This document shows positions 17,410 through 27,000 of a DNA stretch of 64,000 bases, piece after piece (the first letter of the stretch is position 1; every line of letters begins with the position of its first letter). Made by a program: the position numbers and the translations under genes. The notes beneath the pieces were generated by a model. It was given only the letters and a program-made list of their open reading frames with translations, was not told the origin of the DNA and ran no database searches. This DNA is from Duganella guangzhouensis (lineage in GTDB: Bacteria > Pseudomonadota > Gammaproteobacteria > Burkholderiales > Burkholderiaceae_D), in NCBI RefSeq assembly GCF_009674535.1, contig NZ_WKJK01000016.1, positions 1 to 64,000 on the forward strand. The letters are read 5' to 3'.

Positions 17410-17847
17410 ATGTCTATCGAGAAAAGAGTCGACCTCCAGGCCGCGCAAGTCATCAATGCCGCGATCCAGATCGATACCCAGTGGGGATGCATCCGTGCCT
17501 GGCATTATCTGGCCGGCCGGCAGGTGAAGCCGGCCACGGCGGTCAGGGTCTTGTCCAAGGACGGTCCCCGCCGCTGCGGCGATGCGCTGCACCCGGCCGT
17601 GCGCGATGCACGGGCAAAGCAAGCGGAACATGGCATGACGCAGCGGGCCGCCGTCGACACGCCCAAACCGGCGCCGCGCAGCAATCAGTCGGCGGCTGTG
17701 GCGGTCGAGCGCGCCATCGCGCTATCGAGCAGCGCCGATCGTCATTATGCTGAAAGCCTGCTGCGCATGTACGGCTTGAATACCGCCACCGTGATGCGCG
17801 TGCTGTTCGAGCCGCACCGGCGCCGGCGCGCGCCTGAAAACGGCTAA
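17410..17847 (+). CDS. Small uncharacterised protein
   Basis: This is a 145-aa soluble protein with start at 17410 behind AAGGAGT. The N-terminal half is helix-rich and basic. The last ~45 residues (RAIALSSSADRHYAESLL, then GLNTATVMRVLFEPHRRRR) resemble the C-terminus of the product at 49784-50023 (VELLQNMGLNPQVIARVLAPERRIR). The shared pattern is LL-x3-GLN-x2-V(I/M)-x-RVL-x-P-x-RR-x-R. No function is known to me. The short spacing of Ala and Leu suggests a helical hairpin that could bind protein or nucleic acid. Confidence 0.6.
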   Translation: MSIEKRVDLQAAQVINAAIQIDTQWGCIRAWHYLAGRQVKPATAVRVLSKDGPRRCGDALHPAVRDARAKQAEHGMTQRAAVDTPKPAPRSNQSAAVAVERAIALSSSADRHYAESLLRMYGLNTATVMRVLFEPHRRRRAPENG

Positions 17848-17854
17848 GGCGTGC

Positions 17855-19945
17855 TCAGGCCGGCGTCGCCAGATAGCGCTGCGTGAAGCTGTCCGCATCC
17901 AGCGCGCGGCTATAGTGAAAGCCTTGGCCCTGCGCGCAGCCGGCGTCCTGCAGGAAGGCGGCCTCGGCAGCTGTTTCGACGCCTTCGGCCACCGTCAGCA
18001 CCCCTAGATTCTCGGCCAGCGTCAGCACCGCGTGCAGCAGGGTCTGGCGGCGCGGCGCGGCGTCATCGATGTGGTGCACGAAACTGCGATCCAGCTTGAG
18101 CAAATCGATGGGCAGCTCGGCCAGGTAGCTGAGGCTGGAATAACCGGTGCCAAAATCGTCGATCGCCAGTGACAGGCCGCTCATGCTCAAGCGCCGCAGC
18201 GTCTCGGCCGCCCCCGGCAAGTCCTGCATCAGCGCCGACTCGGTCAATTCCAGTTGCAAGCGCTGTGGCGCCAGCCCGGCGGCCGCCACTTGCTGTTGCA
18301 GGAAGGCGGCAAAGTCGGCCTGCATCACCTCTAGTGCCGACACATTGATGGCGATCGCGCAGTGGGCATAACCGGCGCGCTCCCATTGCACGGCTTGCGC
18401 CACCGCCTGCTGCTGCACCCAGCGTCCCAGCGGCACGATCAGCCCCGACGCCTCGGCGCTGCGGATGATGCGCTCCGGCTCCACCCAGCCCCACTCGGCA
18501 TGATGCCAGCGCAACAGCGCCTCGCAGCCACACAGGGCGCCATCGCGCAGACGGAATTTGGGCTGGTAGTGCAGCATCAGTTGACGCTCGTCCAGCGCGC
18601 GCCGCAAGCCGTCGTCGATCTGCCGTCCCTCAACCACGCGCTCCATCAAGCGGCGGCTGAAAAACTTCCAGGTGTTGCGGCCGCTGCTCTTGGCACTGCG
18701 CAGCGCCGCGTCGGCATGCTGCAGCAGCAATTCGCCACGCTCGCCATGCTGCGGATACAGCGCAATGCCGATGCTGCATCCGATCGACAGCAGATTGTCC
18801 TCCACCTTGCACGGTCGCGCCAGGGCAGCCAGGATGCGGGCGGCGGCCTGGGCGACCTCGTTCCGGTTGGTGCCCGGCGCCATCAGTATCAGGAATTCGT
18901 CGCCGCCCTGACGGCTGATCAGGTCGATGCTGCGAAAGCAGCCGCGCAGGCGCGCCGTCACCGCCACCAGCAGCGCATCGCCGGCGGCATGGCCATGCAC
19001 ATCGTTGACCGCCTTGAATTTGTCGAGATCCAGATACATGACCGCCAGCGGCACCTGGCGCTGCCGGGCCTCGACCAGGATCTGTTCCAGATGCAGCTCG
19101 GCGGCAAAGCGGTTCGGCAGGCCGGTCAAATAATCATGCCAGGCCAGGTGATCGACCTGGGCCTGCAACTGCCGTGTCTCGCTGCTGTCATAAAAGGTCA
19201 TCACCACCCCGCTGACGGCGCCGCTGTTGTCGCGGATCGGCGCGGTGGCGTCGCTGATCGTCATGTCGGCGCGCTGGCCTTGTTCGAGGATGCTGGCGGT
19301 GGGCAGCCGCACGATGCCGCCGGTGGCCAGCACCCGCAGCACCGGATGTTCCAGCGCGGCATGGGTGCCGGAGTCGCGCAAGGCCATCAGCTCATTGATG
19401 GCGCGTCCGCGCAGCGTCGCCAGCGAGCCGCCCAGCAGGCGCACCGCCGCCGGGTTGGCATATTCGATACGGCCGCGGGCGTCCGTGGTCAACAGTCCAT
19501 CGGCCATGGCGTCGATCACCTCGCGCCCCGGCGCGGCGCGGTTGACGGCGCGTCGCTGGCGCATCGCGGTCACCGCCATCCGCAACAAGGGCAGCAGCAA
19601 CTCGCGGCCGATCACGGCCACCTTGATGAAGGCCAGCGCGCCGCGCCGCAACGCGCGCCGCGCCTCGGCCAGGCGTTCCTGATCGGCCAGGATCACCACC
19701 GGCAGGTGGCGATAGTGCACCGACAGCGCGCGCCACACCTCGGCCGGGCCGGTGCCCTCCACATGCTGATTCAGCAGCACCAGGTCGGGCAACGGCAGCC
19801 GTGGCGGCAGCCGCAGCTCGGCCAGCGTGTCGGCAAAGCTCAGCACGGTACGGGTGGCGTCATCCGCCGCCGGACCGAGTAGCCGCTCCAGCTGAGCTCG
19901 CTCGACAGGATCGGACGTGACGATCAACAGCCTCATGTCCATCAT
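17855..19945 (-). CDS. Cyclic-di-GMP signalling protein, REC-like/PAS/GGDEF/EAL
   Basis: This is a 696-aa cytoplasmic protein. Residues ~1-120 form a receiver-like domain, but the usual phospho-acceptor Asp is Asn in PDLVLLNQH, so it may not be phosphorylated. A PAS domain follows (~145-260). The GGDEF domain (~275-435) has an intact RQGGDEFLI. The EAL domain (~450-690) keeps CEALLRW, ELTESALM, IDDFGTGYSSLSYL and VAEGVET. Both catalytic motifs look functional, so it could make or break cyclic di-GMP under control of the N-terminal sensors. It has no membrane segment. Confidence 0.9.
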   Translation of the reverse strand: MMDMRLLIVTSDPVERAQLERLLGPAADDATRTVLSFADTLAELRLPPRLPLPDLVLLNQHVEGTGPAEVWRALSVHYRHLPVVILADQERLAEARRALRRGALAFIKVAVIGRELLLPLLRMAVTAMRQRRAVNRAAPGREVIDAMADGLLTTDARGRIEYANPAAVRLLGGSLATLRGRAINELMALRDSGTHAALEHPVLRVLATGGIVRLPTASILEQGQRADMTISDATAPIRDNSGAVSGVVMTFYDSSETRQLQAQVDHLAWHDYLTGLPNRFAAELHLEQILVEARQRQVPLAVMYLDLDKFKAVNDVHGHAAGDALLVAVTARLRGCFRSIDLISRQGGDEFLILMAPGTNRNEVAQAAARILAALARPCKVEDNLLSIGCSIGIALYPQHGERGELLLQHADAALRSAKSSGRNTWKFFSRRLMERVVEGRQIDDGLRRALDERQLMLHYQPKFRLRDGALCGCEALLRWHHAEWGWVEPERIIRSAEASGLIVPLGRWVQQQAVAQAVQWERAGYAHCAIAINVSALEVMQADFAAFLQQQVAAAGLAPQRLQLELTESALMQDLPGAAETLRRLSMSGLSLAIDDFGTGYSSLSYLAELPIDLLKLDRSFVHHIDDAAPRRQTLLHAVLTLAENLGVLTVAEGVETAAEAAFLQDAGCAQGQGFHYSRALDADSFTQRYLATPA

Positions 19946-20110
19946 CGTCCCCTTCGTCGCCGCAGATCAGCGGCCATCGGTCCACAGTACCATATCCGGG
20001 GTTCGCGCATACGGCCGGTCGTACCGAATCGGTGCTCCGCAATGGCACGGTAACGATGCCGTGGGCAATATCGGCTACACTGTCGCTCATCTCTTTTTGC
20101 GTCGCCTGCC

Positions 20111-21127
20111 ATGCCCGAGAAGAATCTGCCCGAGCTCATCACCCTCAAACGTCTGATTGATGAAGGCGGACGGCATCTTGAAGTGGCGACGCCCCACACG
20201 GTACAGATGGATGGCCGCAGCTTCCCGGTCTACGCCATCGCCCTCGGCAACCCCAGCCCGGACGTGCCGGCGCTGGGCTTCTTCGGCGGCATCCACGGGC
20301 TGGAGCGGATCGGCACCCAGGTGGTGCTGTCCTTCCTCGAAAGCCTGCTAGCGCGGCTGCGCTGGGACAGCACGCTGCACCAGCAACTGGAGTCGATGCG
20401 GCTGGTGTTCATGCCGCTGGTGAATCCAGGCGGCATGTGGCAGGCCACGCGCTGCAATCCGCAGGGTGTCGACTTGATGCGCAATGCGCCGCTGAGCGCC
20501 ATCGAGCGCGTGCCCTTCATGCTGGGCGGCCAGCGCTACAGCCATCACCTGCCGTGGTATCGCGGCGCCGCCGGCGCGCCGATGGAACCGGAAAGCCAGG
20601 CCGTGTGCGAGCTGGTCGAGCGCGAACTGCTGACGCGCCAGTTCAGCATGGCGCTGGACTGCCATTCCGGCTTTGGCCTGCGCGACCGCATCTGGTTCCC
20701 GCACGCCCATACCACCACCCCGATTCCGCACCTGGCCGACATCGGCGCGCTGGAACAATTATTCAGCCAGGCCTACCCCAACCACAACTACGTGTTCGAA
20801 CCGCAAAGCCGTCAGTACCGTACCCACGGCGACCTGTGGGACTACCTGTATTTGAACGGCACCAGCTACAGCCCGCGCGTGTTCCTGCCGCTGACGCTGG
20901 AGATGGGCTCGTGGCTGTGGGTGAAAAAGAACCCGCGCCAGATCTTCGACCGCATCGCCATCTTCAACCCGACCGCGCGCCACCGCCTGCAGCGGGTGCT
21001 GCGGCGCCACCTGATCCTGTTCGACTTCCTGATGCGCGCCGCCAGCAGCCACGGACGCTGGACGCCGGAAGGCATGGCCCGCACCTTCCACCACCGGCGC
21101 GCGCTGACGCAGTGGTATTACCGATGA
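20111..21127 (+). CDS. M14-family zinc metallopeptidase
   Basis: This is a 338-aa soluble protein. Zinc ligands are visible in FGGIHGLERIG (HxxE) and in MALDCHSGFGL (His). LVFMPLVNPGGMWQATRCNP is the carboxypeptidase/succinylglutamate-desuccinylase-like substrate loop, and a late LTLEMGSWLW provides the likely catalytic Glu. No signal peptide is seen, so it should act in the cytoplasm on small peptides or amides. Its stop overlaps the next gene by ATGA, so the two form a translationally coupled pair with an alpha/beta hydrolase. Confidence 0.8.
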   Translation: MPEKNLPELITLKRLIDEGGRHLEVATPHTVQMDGRSFPVYAIALGNPSPDVPALGFFGGIHGLERIGTQVVLSFLESLLARLRWDSTLHQQLESMRLVFMPLVNPGGMWQATRCNPQGVDLMRNAPLSAIERVPFMLGGQRYSHHLPWYRGAAGAPMEPESQAVCELVERELLTRQFSMALDCHSGFGLRDRIWFPHAHTTTPIPHLADIGALEQLFSQAYPNHNYVFEPQSRQYRTHGDLWDYLYLNGTSYSPRVFLPLTLEMGSWLWVKKNPRQIFDRIAIFNPTARHRLQRVLRRHLILFDFLMRAASSHGRWTPEGMARTFHHRRALTQWYYR

Positions 21128-21888
21128 GCAGCTGGATCCTGCTGCGTGGCCTGATCCGCGAGCAGCGCCACTGGGGCCGCTTCCCGGGCGAGCTGGCGCA
21201 GGCGCTGCCGGGCGCCGTCATCGTCACGCCCGACCTGCCGGGCAATGGCCAGCTACATGCGCAGCGCAGCCCGACCACGGTGGTGGCGATGGTGGAATAC
21301 TGCCGCGCCGAACTGCGCGCGCGCGGCGTGCCGGCGCCGTACTCGCTGCTGGCGCTATCGCTGGGCGGCATGGTGGCGGTGGAATGGGCCAGCCGCTATC
21401 CACAGGAAATCGCGCGCTGCGTGCTGGTCAACACCAGCATGCGGCCGTACAGCCGCTTCCACCAGCGGCTGCGCTGGCAGAATTACTCGGCCATCCTCAA
21501 GCAACTGTGGCAAGGCGGCGTGGAAAACCAGGAACGGCTGATCCTGCGCCTGACCAGTCGCGCTGGCGACCAGGCACAGCGCGAAGGCGTGTTGACCCGC
21601 TGGCTGACGTTCCAGCGCGAATACCCGGTCACCCGCGCCAACGCGCTGCGCCAGCTGTGGGCCGCGGCGCGCTTCCGCGCCCCAGCCACGCGGCCAACGA
21701 TGCCGCTGCTGGTGCTGAGCAGCGCCGGCGACCAATTGGTCGATCCACGCTGCTCGGCCAGCCTGGCCAGCGCCTGGCAAGCCGCGCACATGGTGCACCC
21801 CGGCGCCGGCCACGACCTGCCGCTGGACGCCGGCGACTGGGTGGCGCAGGCGGTGGCGCAATGGCTGGCGCAAGACAAAGCGCGGTAA
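21124..21888 (+). CDS. Alpha/beta hydrolase
   Basis: This is a 254-aa protein. The frame is open far upstream inside the M14 gene, but the ATG at 21124 overlaps that gene's stop and gives a normal hydrolase length. The nucleophile elbow is LLALSLGGMVAVEWA, the acid is in LSSAGDQLVDPRC, and the His is in HPGAGHDLPLD. The N-terminus (LLRGLIREQRHWGRFPGELAQAL) is the usual strand and oxyanion region. The substrate is not predictable. The coupling to the M14 peptidase suggests linked action. Confidence 0.8.
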   Translation: MSSWILLRGLIREQRHWGRFPGELAQALPGAVIVTPDLPGNGQLHAQRSPTTVVAMVEYCRAELRARGVPAPYSLLALSLGGMVAVEWASRYPQEIARCVLVNTSMRPYSRFHQRLRWQNYSAILKQLWQGGVENQERLILRLTSRAGDQAQREGVLTRWLTFQREYPVTRANALRQLWAAARFRAPATRPTMPLLVLSSAGDQLVDPRCSASLASAWQAAHMVHPGAGHDLPLDAGDWVAQAVAQWLAQDKAR

Positions 21889-21900
21889 AATAGCGCCCCT

Positions 21901-22179
21901 ATGCAAAACTCTGCCGCCATCCTGGAGTGCCGGCCCAACTGCGGCGCCTGCTGCACGGCCCCCTCCATCACCAGTCCCATCCCCGGCATGCCGAATGGCA
22001 AGCCGGCTGGGGTTCGGTGTATTCAGCTAGCCGACGACAATCGATGTGGCGTCTTTGGCAAGCCAGAGAGGCCGGCCTTCTGCGCCGGGTTGCAGCCGTC
22101 CGAAGAAATGTGCGGGACCAGCCGGGAACAAGCAATCCACTGGCTGGATGAGCTGGAACGGGCTACCGCGCCAGCTTAA
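21901..22179 (+). CDS. YkgJ-family cysteine cluster protein
   Basis: This is a 92-aa protein with a Cys-rich pattern typical of YkgJ-type putative metal-binding proteins: CRPNCGACC near residue 10, then C-x7-C and two later Cys (FCAGL, MCGTS). The motif probably binds zinc or iron-sulphur. It begins 12 bases after the hydrolase stop, so it may be the last gene of that operon, though no good ribosome binding site is visible. Confidence 0.75.
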   Translation: MQNSAAILECRPNCGACCTAPSITSPIPGMPNGKPAGVRCIQLADDNRCGVFGKPERPAFCAGLQPSEEMCGTSREQAIHWLDELERATAPA

Positions 22180-22266
22180 AGAAACGCCCATGCGTTCTGG
22201 CGCTATCCGTTCAACCGCAAGCCAGGCATGCTACTATAGCAACATTCCGTCTTTGAAAAGCTTCGT

Positions 22267-23331
22267 GTGAACGCCAGCTCTACCACCTACGAGCGCGACT
22301 ATTGGTTTTGCCAGCTCATGGGCTGGGGGGTACTGGGCCTGCTCAGCATTCTGTCCTCCTCTTTAGGTGACTGGCACAGTGCGCTACGCATGAGCGCGGC
22401 AAAGCTAATCTGTACCCTGGCAGGGCTGGGACTATCCCATCTATGGCGCCGGCAGTTGCAGCGGCGCGGCTGGCTGGAGCAGCCTAAGCGCCTGCCACTC
22501 GCGGCCATCGCGTCGGGCGTGGCCATCATGACGCTGCTGCAAACCGGGGTGCTGCTCTGCGTCGATCTGATTTTCAATCACGCGGCGATCTTCGACGATG
22601 GCCGCGCCGCCATCGCCATCAATCTTGTGCTGGTATTGCTGCTGTGGTTCGTGGTGTTCGCCATCTGGACCTTGTGCTACGCCGTGGCCCTGACGCGCCG
22701 CCGCGCCAACCGCTTCGCACTGGAAAAGCTGCAACTGGGCGTCAGCGTCAAGGATGCCGAACTGCGCGCGCTGCAAGCGCAGATCAATCCCCATTTCTTT
22801 TTCAATAGCCTGAACAGCATACGCGCCTTGGCGTATCAGGATGCCGACGCCTGTGCGCGTGCCATCAACTCGCTTGCCAGCATGATGCGGCACACTCTGC
22901 AAACCCATCATACTGCCCTGGTGCCACTGGCCGACGAACTACAAGCGGTACAGGCTTATCTGGCGATGGAGCAATTACGCTTTGCCGAGCGGCTGGTCTT
23001 TAGCGCTCACATCAAGGACGATGTGGGCCAGGTGCGCCTGCCGCCGCTGGTGCTGCAGACCTTGGTGGAGAATGCCATCCGCCATGGCGTCGAACGCAGC
23101 AAAGCCCCATGCCAGATCAGCGTGGAGGCGCGGCGCCGCGATGGCGCCGTGGAAATCTGTGTCGCCAATCAGGGCCAGCTAGCCGAGCACAGCCAATCAA
23201 CCCGGCTGGGGCTGGCCAATGCGCGGCAACGACTGCTGCTGCAATGCGGCCCGGCGGCGCGCTGTACCCTGACGGCCGACGCCGGCTGGGTCTATGCCAC
23301 CATCGTATTGCCTGAGGAGGCGGGATGCTAA
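22267..23331 (+). CDS. LytS/YehU-type sensor histidine kinase
   Basis: This is a 354-aa inner-membrane protein starting with GTG. About four membrane segments occupy residues ~10-150, with little periplasmic sequence between them. The kinase core has the family's H-box, ALQAQINPHFFFNSLNSIRALA, and the N-box, LPPLVLQTLVENAIRHGVE. The G-boxes are reduced, as usual for this family. It overlaps the following response-regulator gene by 7 bases, so the two form one system. The ligand is unknown; the lack of a sensor loop suggests membrane or lipid stimuli. Confidence 0.88.
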   Translation: MNASSTTYERDYWFCQLMGWGVLGLLSILSSSLGDWHSALRMSAAKLICTLAGLGLSHLWRRQLQRRGWLEQPKRLPLAAIASGVAIMTLLQTGVLLCVDLIFNHAAIFDDGRAAIAINLVLVLLLWFVVFAIWTLCYAVALTRRRANRFALEKLQLGVSVKDAELRALQAQINPHFFFNSLNSIRALAYQDADACARAINSLASMMRHTLQTHHTALVPLADELQAVQAYLAMEQLRFAERLVFSAHIKDDVGQVRLPPLVLQTLVENAIRHGVERSKAPCQISVEARRRDGAVEICVANQGQLAEHSQSTRLGLANARQRLLLQCGPAARCTLTADAGWVYATIVLPEEAGC

Positions 23332-24035
23332 AAGTCGTGCTGATTGATGATGAACGCCTGGCGCGGGACGAATTACGGCGCCTGCTCAGCCGTAGCCGCG
23401 TCAACTGTCACATCGTGGCGGAGGCGGCCAGCATCGAGCAAGGCCTGGAAGCCGTCGCCAACCATCCGGCAGATCTGATCCTGCTCGACATCCAGCTGCC
23501 GGATGGCACCGGCTTCGATCTGCTGGCGGCGCTGGATCGCGTCCCGCCGGTCATCTTCACCAGCGCCTACGATCACTATGCACTGCGTGCATTTGCCGTC
23601 AATGCACTGGATTATCTGCTCAAACCGATCGAACCGGAACGGCTGGAACAGGCGTTGCAAAAGGTGACACCAGCAGCGCCGGCGTCAAGCGGCGAGCCGA
23701 CCGCCGCGCAGGAAAAAATCTTCCTGCAGGAGGGCGAGCGTTGCTGGTTCGTTGCGCTGGACCAGATCACGCTGTTTGAATCAGAGGGCAATTACACCCG
23801 GGTCTACTTCGAACAGCACAGGCCACTGATGTTGCGCTCCTTGAGTCAGCTCGAAGCACGGCTCCATCCCAGCCAGTTCATCCGCATCAACCGCAGCCAG
23901 ATTGTCAACCTGCGCAGCGTTTCACAGATCACCACAGCCCCGACGGGTGGCCTGACCTTGGTACTGCACAACCAGATGCGGCTACAGATGTCGCGCCGCC
24001 GCAGCAGCGCGTTCAAACAGGAGCATCAGCTCTAG
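23325..24035 (+). CDS. LytTR-type response regulator
   Basis: This is a 236-aa regulator. The receiver domain (1-~115) has acidic residues in VLIDDERLARDE, the phospho-acceptor Asp in LILLDIQLPDGTGFD, and Lys in YLLKPIEPE. The C-terminal LytTR DNA-binding domain (~140-236) includes ITLFESEGNYTRVYF and HPSQFIRINRSQIVN. It is coupled to the sensor kinase. It converges with the ABC/M1 peptidase gene nine bases downstream. Regulation of that exporter is plausible but unproved. Confidence 0.9.
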   Translation: MLKVVLIDDERLARDELRRLLSRSRVNCHIVAEAASIEQGLEAVANHPADLILLDIQLPDGTGFDLLAALDRVPPVIFTSAYDHYALRAFAVNALDYLLKPIEPERLEQALQKVTPAAPASSGEPTAAQEKIFLQEGERCWFVALDQITLFESEGNYTRVYFEQHRPLMLRSLSQLEARLHPSQFIRINRSQIVNLRSVSQITTAPTGGLTLVLHNQMRLQMSRRRSSAFKQEHQL

Positions 24036-24044
24036 CCCGGATGC

Positions 24045-27000
24045 TCAGGGACTGATCTGGCGGCTGTTATCGGCCAGATTGCGGTCGATCAGCAATTGCC
24101 CGGGGTCGAGCGCCACCCGTGCCGGACGCTCGCGGCTGCCATCCAGCACCAGCGTCAGACTGGCATCGCCCGCAGGCAGCCGGTGCCAGCCATGGTAAAG
24201 CTGCTGGCCCGAACTCCCATACACCACCAGCTCTATCGGCTCATCATAGGCCTGCGCCACTTCGCGCCCGCCGGCATCGGCCACCAGTTTGGCCAGCCTG
24301 AGCTTGAGCGGCACTTCCCAGCGGCCATCGGCACGCTGGCGGGCACTTGCCGCGACTATACGGTTATCGTACACAACGATCCGTTCAAACAAATCCGTCA
24401 GCAGTTGCTGTCGTTCGGGCGGGCTTTGCAGGCGCAGCTCGGTCAGCAAGTCGCTGCTGGTGACATACGGTGCGGGCTGATAGCGATGGGCCTCCAGCAG
24501 GCGGCGCAACGCCAGATTAACGGCGGGCTCACCCAGCTCGGCACGCAGGCGGTAAAAAGCCAGGCTACCTTTGCGGTACTGCAGATAGACCTGATCGTCA
24601 ACCTCGGCCAGCGCGACCTCGCCGTTATGGTCGGCGCCGCGACCACGCAGATATTCGTCCAGATTCCAGCGCAACAGGCGTAACACCGCCGCCTTGCCAT
24701 ATTGCTGCTCGGCCGTCATCAGCGCGACATATTCGCTCAGCGATTCAGTGATCAGCGGCCCGCCCTGCATATCCGCAGCCATCACTTGCTCGCCCCACCA
24801 ATGATGTGTCACCTCGTGGGCGGTCACATAGAATACGTGATCGAAACGCGCCGGGTCGCGCACATCATTGATAAAGCCCAGCGACTCCGAGATCGGGATG
24901 GTCATAGGGAAGCTGCGTGCATAGCTCTGATAGAGCGGTGTTTCAAGTATCCGCAACTCATCATAGGGGTAGGGTCCGAAGTGACGGCTGTTATATGCCA
25001 ATGCCGCGCGGGCGCCGGCCAGCATCCGCTCCACGTTGTAGGGATGCTGAGGATGGTAGTAAACGCGTATCGGTATGCCTTGCCACTGCGCCGAACGCAC
25101 GCTCCAGCGCGCCGACTGGAATGACAGGAAAGGCAGCGTCGGACGCACCAGCTTGTAATGAAAATAGTTGCGCCCCTGCTGCTGCCATTGACGCAGCAAG
25201 CTGCCAGGTGCCATCGCGGTCTGGTCGGCCGCAGTGGAAACGATGGCATCGAACGCGACCAGGTCCGCCTGTATCCCCAGTGGCTTCAGATAATTGTCCC
25301 GCACGGCAGCCTGCTCGGTGCGGGCGGGATGACGGTGCGGCTCGCCCAGTCCGCGCGCGCGGCGCGCATTGCGGTCGTCGAGCTCACGTGCCGCCTGATA
25401 ACCCAGTTGCGGGAAAAACTCGTCGAACGTGAACAGCGTGCCATTGTCATTGATCGGTACTGGCTTGCCACTGTTGGTGAAACCGGGATGGCGAATGCTG
25501 ACCGTGAAGTCCAGCGCCAGTTGCGCGCCCGGCGCCAAGGGCTGCGCCAATCGCAGCAACAAAACGCCGTGACGTTGGTCGTCGCGTAACACCGTATGCG
25601 GTGGCAAATTCAGGAATGCCGTGTCGACGCGCGACACCATGCCACCGTCCGCACCACTGCTGCGCTGCAACTGCAAGGTAGCCAAGGCCGTGCTTTCCTT
25701 GTTCTGCAATAGATAGTGCCCACGAATCTCGGCCCGCTGCTGCTGCGGAAACAGCGCCACCTCGGTTTGCACGCTGACCAGCCGTGGCTGGGGAGTCGCC
25801 AGCGTACTGCGCCAGGTCTTTTCATAATCGGCCCGCCAATCCAGGCGTTCAGCCGGACTCAGATACAGATTCAGCACGCTGGTGTTGTAATCGATCCAGC
25901 GGCCGCACGCCGCCCAGGCTGCCAGGCACACCAGCAGGGCGGCGCCGCGCCAGCCGCGCAAGGCTCCGCTCGGCGCCAGGGCCAGGGCCAGGGCCAGGCG
26001 CCAGCGCGGCATCTGACCACGTTGCCAGAACGCCTGCGCCAGCAAGAGCAAGGCCAGCGCAAACAAGGTCCAATACATCACAAACCAGCTCCAGCCCGCC
26101 AGATAATGGCCATAGCCATTCATATCCGAATACACCAATGTCGGCAACGCGGCATAACTGTAGAGATGGTTATCCATGCCCATGCCCTGCAACAGGCGCT
26201 CGGACAACAGCAATGCCTCCCCTAAGGCATAGCCCAGATAGCGATGCCCGGCCAGCACCTGTAACGCCAGCAAGGCCAGCGCCATCAGACCATACCAGCT
26301 CGCTGCCAGTAGCGTGCCTTGCACGTACAAGCCTGGCTGATAGTCGACCCCGCCCTGCACGGCCTGTATCAGCATGGCGACCGGCACGCCTGCTCCCATG
26401 TACACCAGCACCAACACCAGCAGTGCGCCGCACTTGGCGAGTAGCGGCACCCAGTCCGCCACCGGCATCGCATCGCTCAGGGCATCGATCCGGGCCTGCC
26501 TATCCTTGTGCACCAGTTCGCCGCTATAAAACAGTAGCACCAGCGCCAGTGCAGGATTCAGGCCGCCATCCAGTTCTTGCAGCATCAAGCGCGTTAGCGG
26601 ATAAGGAACACTGTCGATGCGGATTCCCCCCACCAGATAGTTGACCACGAAGTTGGCAAGGCCCAGCAGCAGCATGATCATGAAAGGCAGGCTGCGCAGG
26701 ATGCCGCGCAGATCCAGCGCCAGCATGCTCCAGCATTGCCGCCATGCGCTGGAAAGTTTCCAGCGCGGCGCACGACGCAAGCGGGCAGCAACGGGCTGCG
26801 CTGGCGCGGTAACCGCCTGCCCGCGGCCTGGCGTGCGCGTCAGACGGCTGGCCATCCGGCCCAGCCAGCTCTGCCGCGCCGTACCAGCGTGCAGGGGCTG
26901 AAAGCGCCATACGGTGAGTGTCAGCAGGGTCAAGGCGACCAGCATCCATAGCAGGCGGTTGGCCAGCAATGCACCGCTCAGCTCCGGCAAGCGTTGATTC

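Noticed and set aside
18362..19882. 506-codon open frame opposite the GGDEF/EAL gene
   Set aside because: His/Gln/Arg-rich antisense translation with no domain; the GGDEF/EAL frame is certain.
20437..21123. N-terminal extension of the alpha/beta hydrolase frame into the M14 peptidase gene
   Set aside because: The extension is an out-of-frame reading of the peptidase; the ATGA start at 21124 gives the normal hydrolase length.
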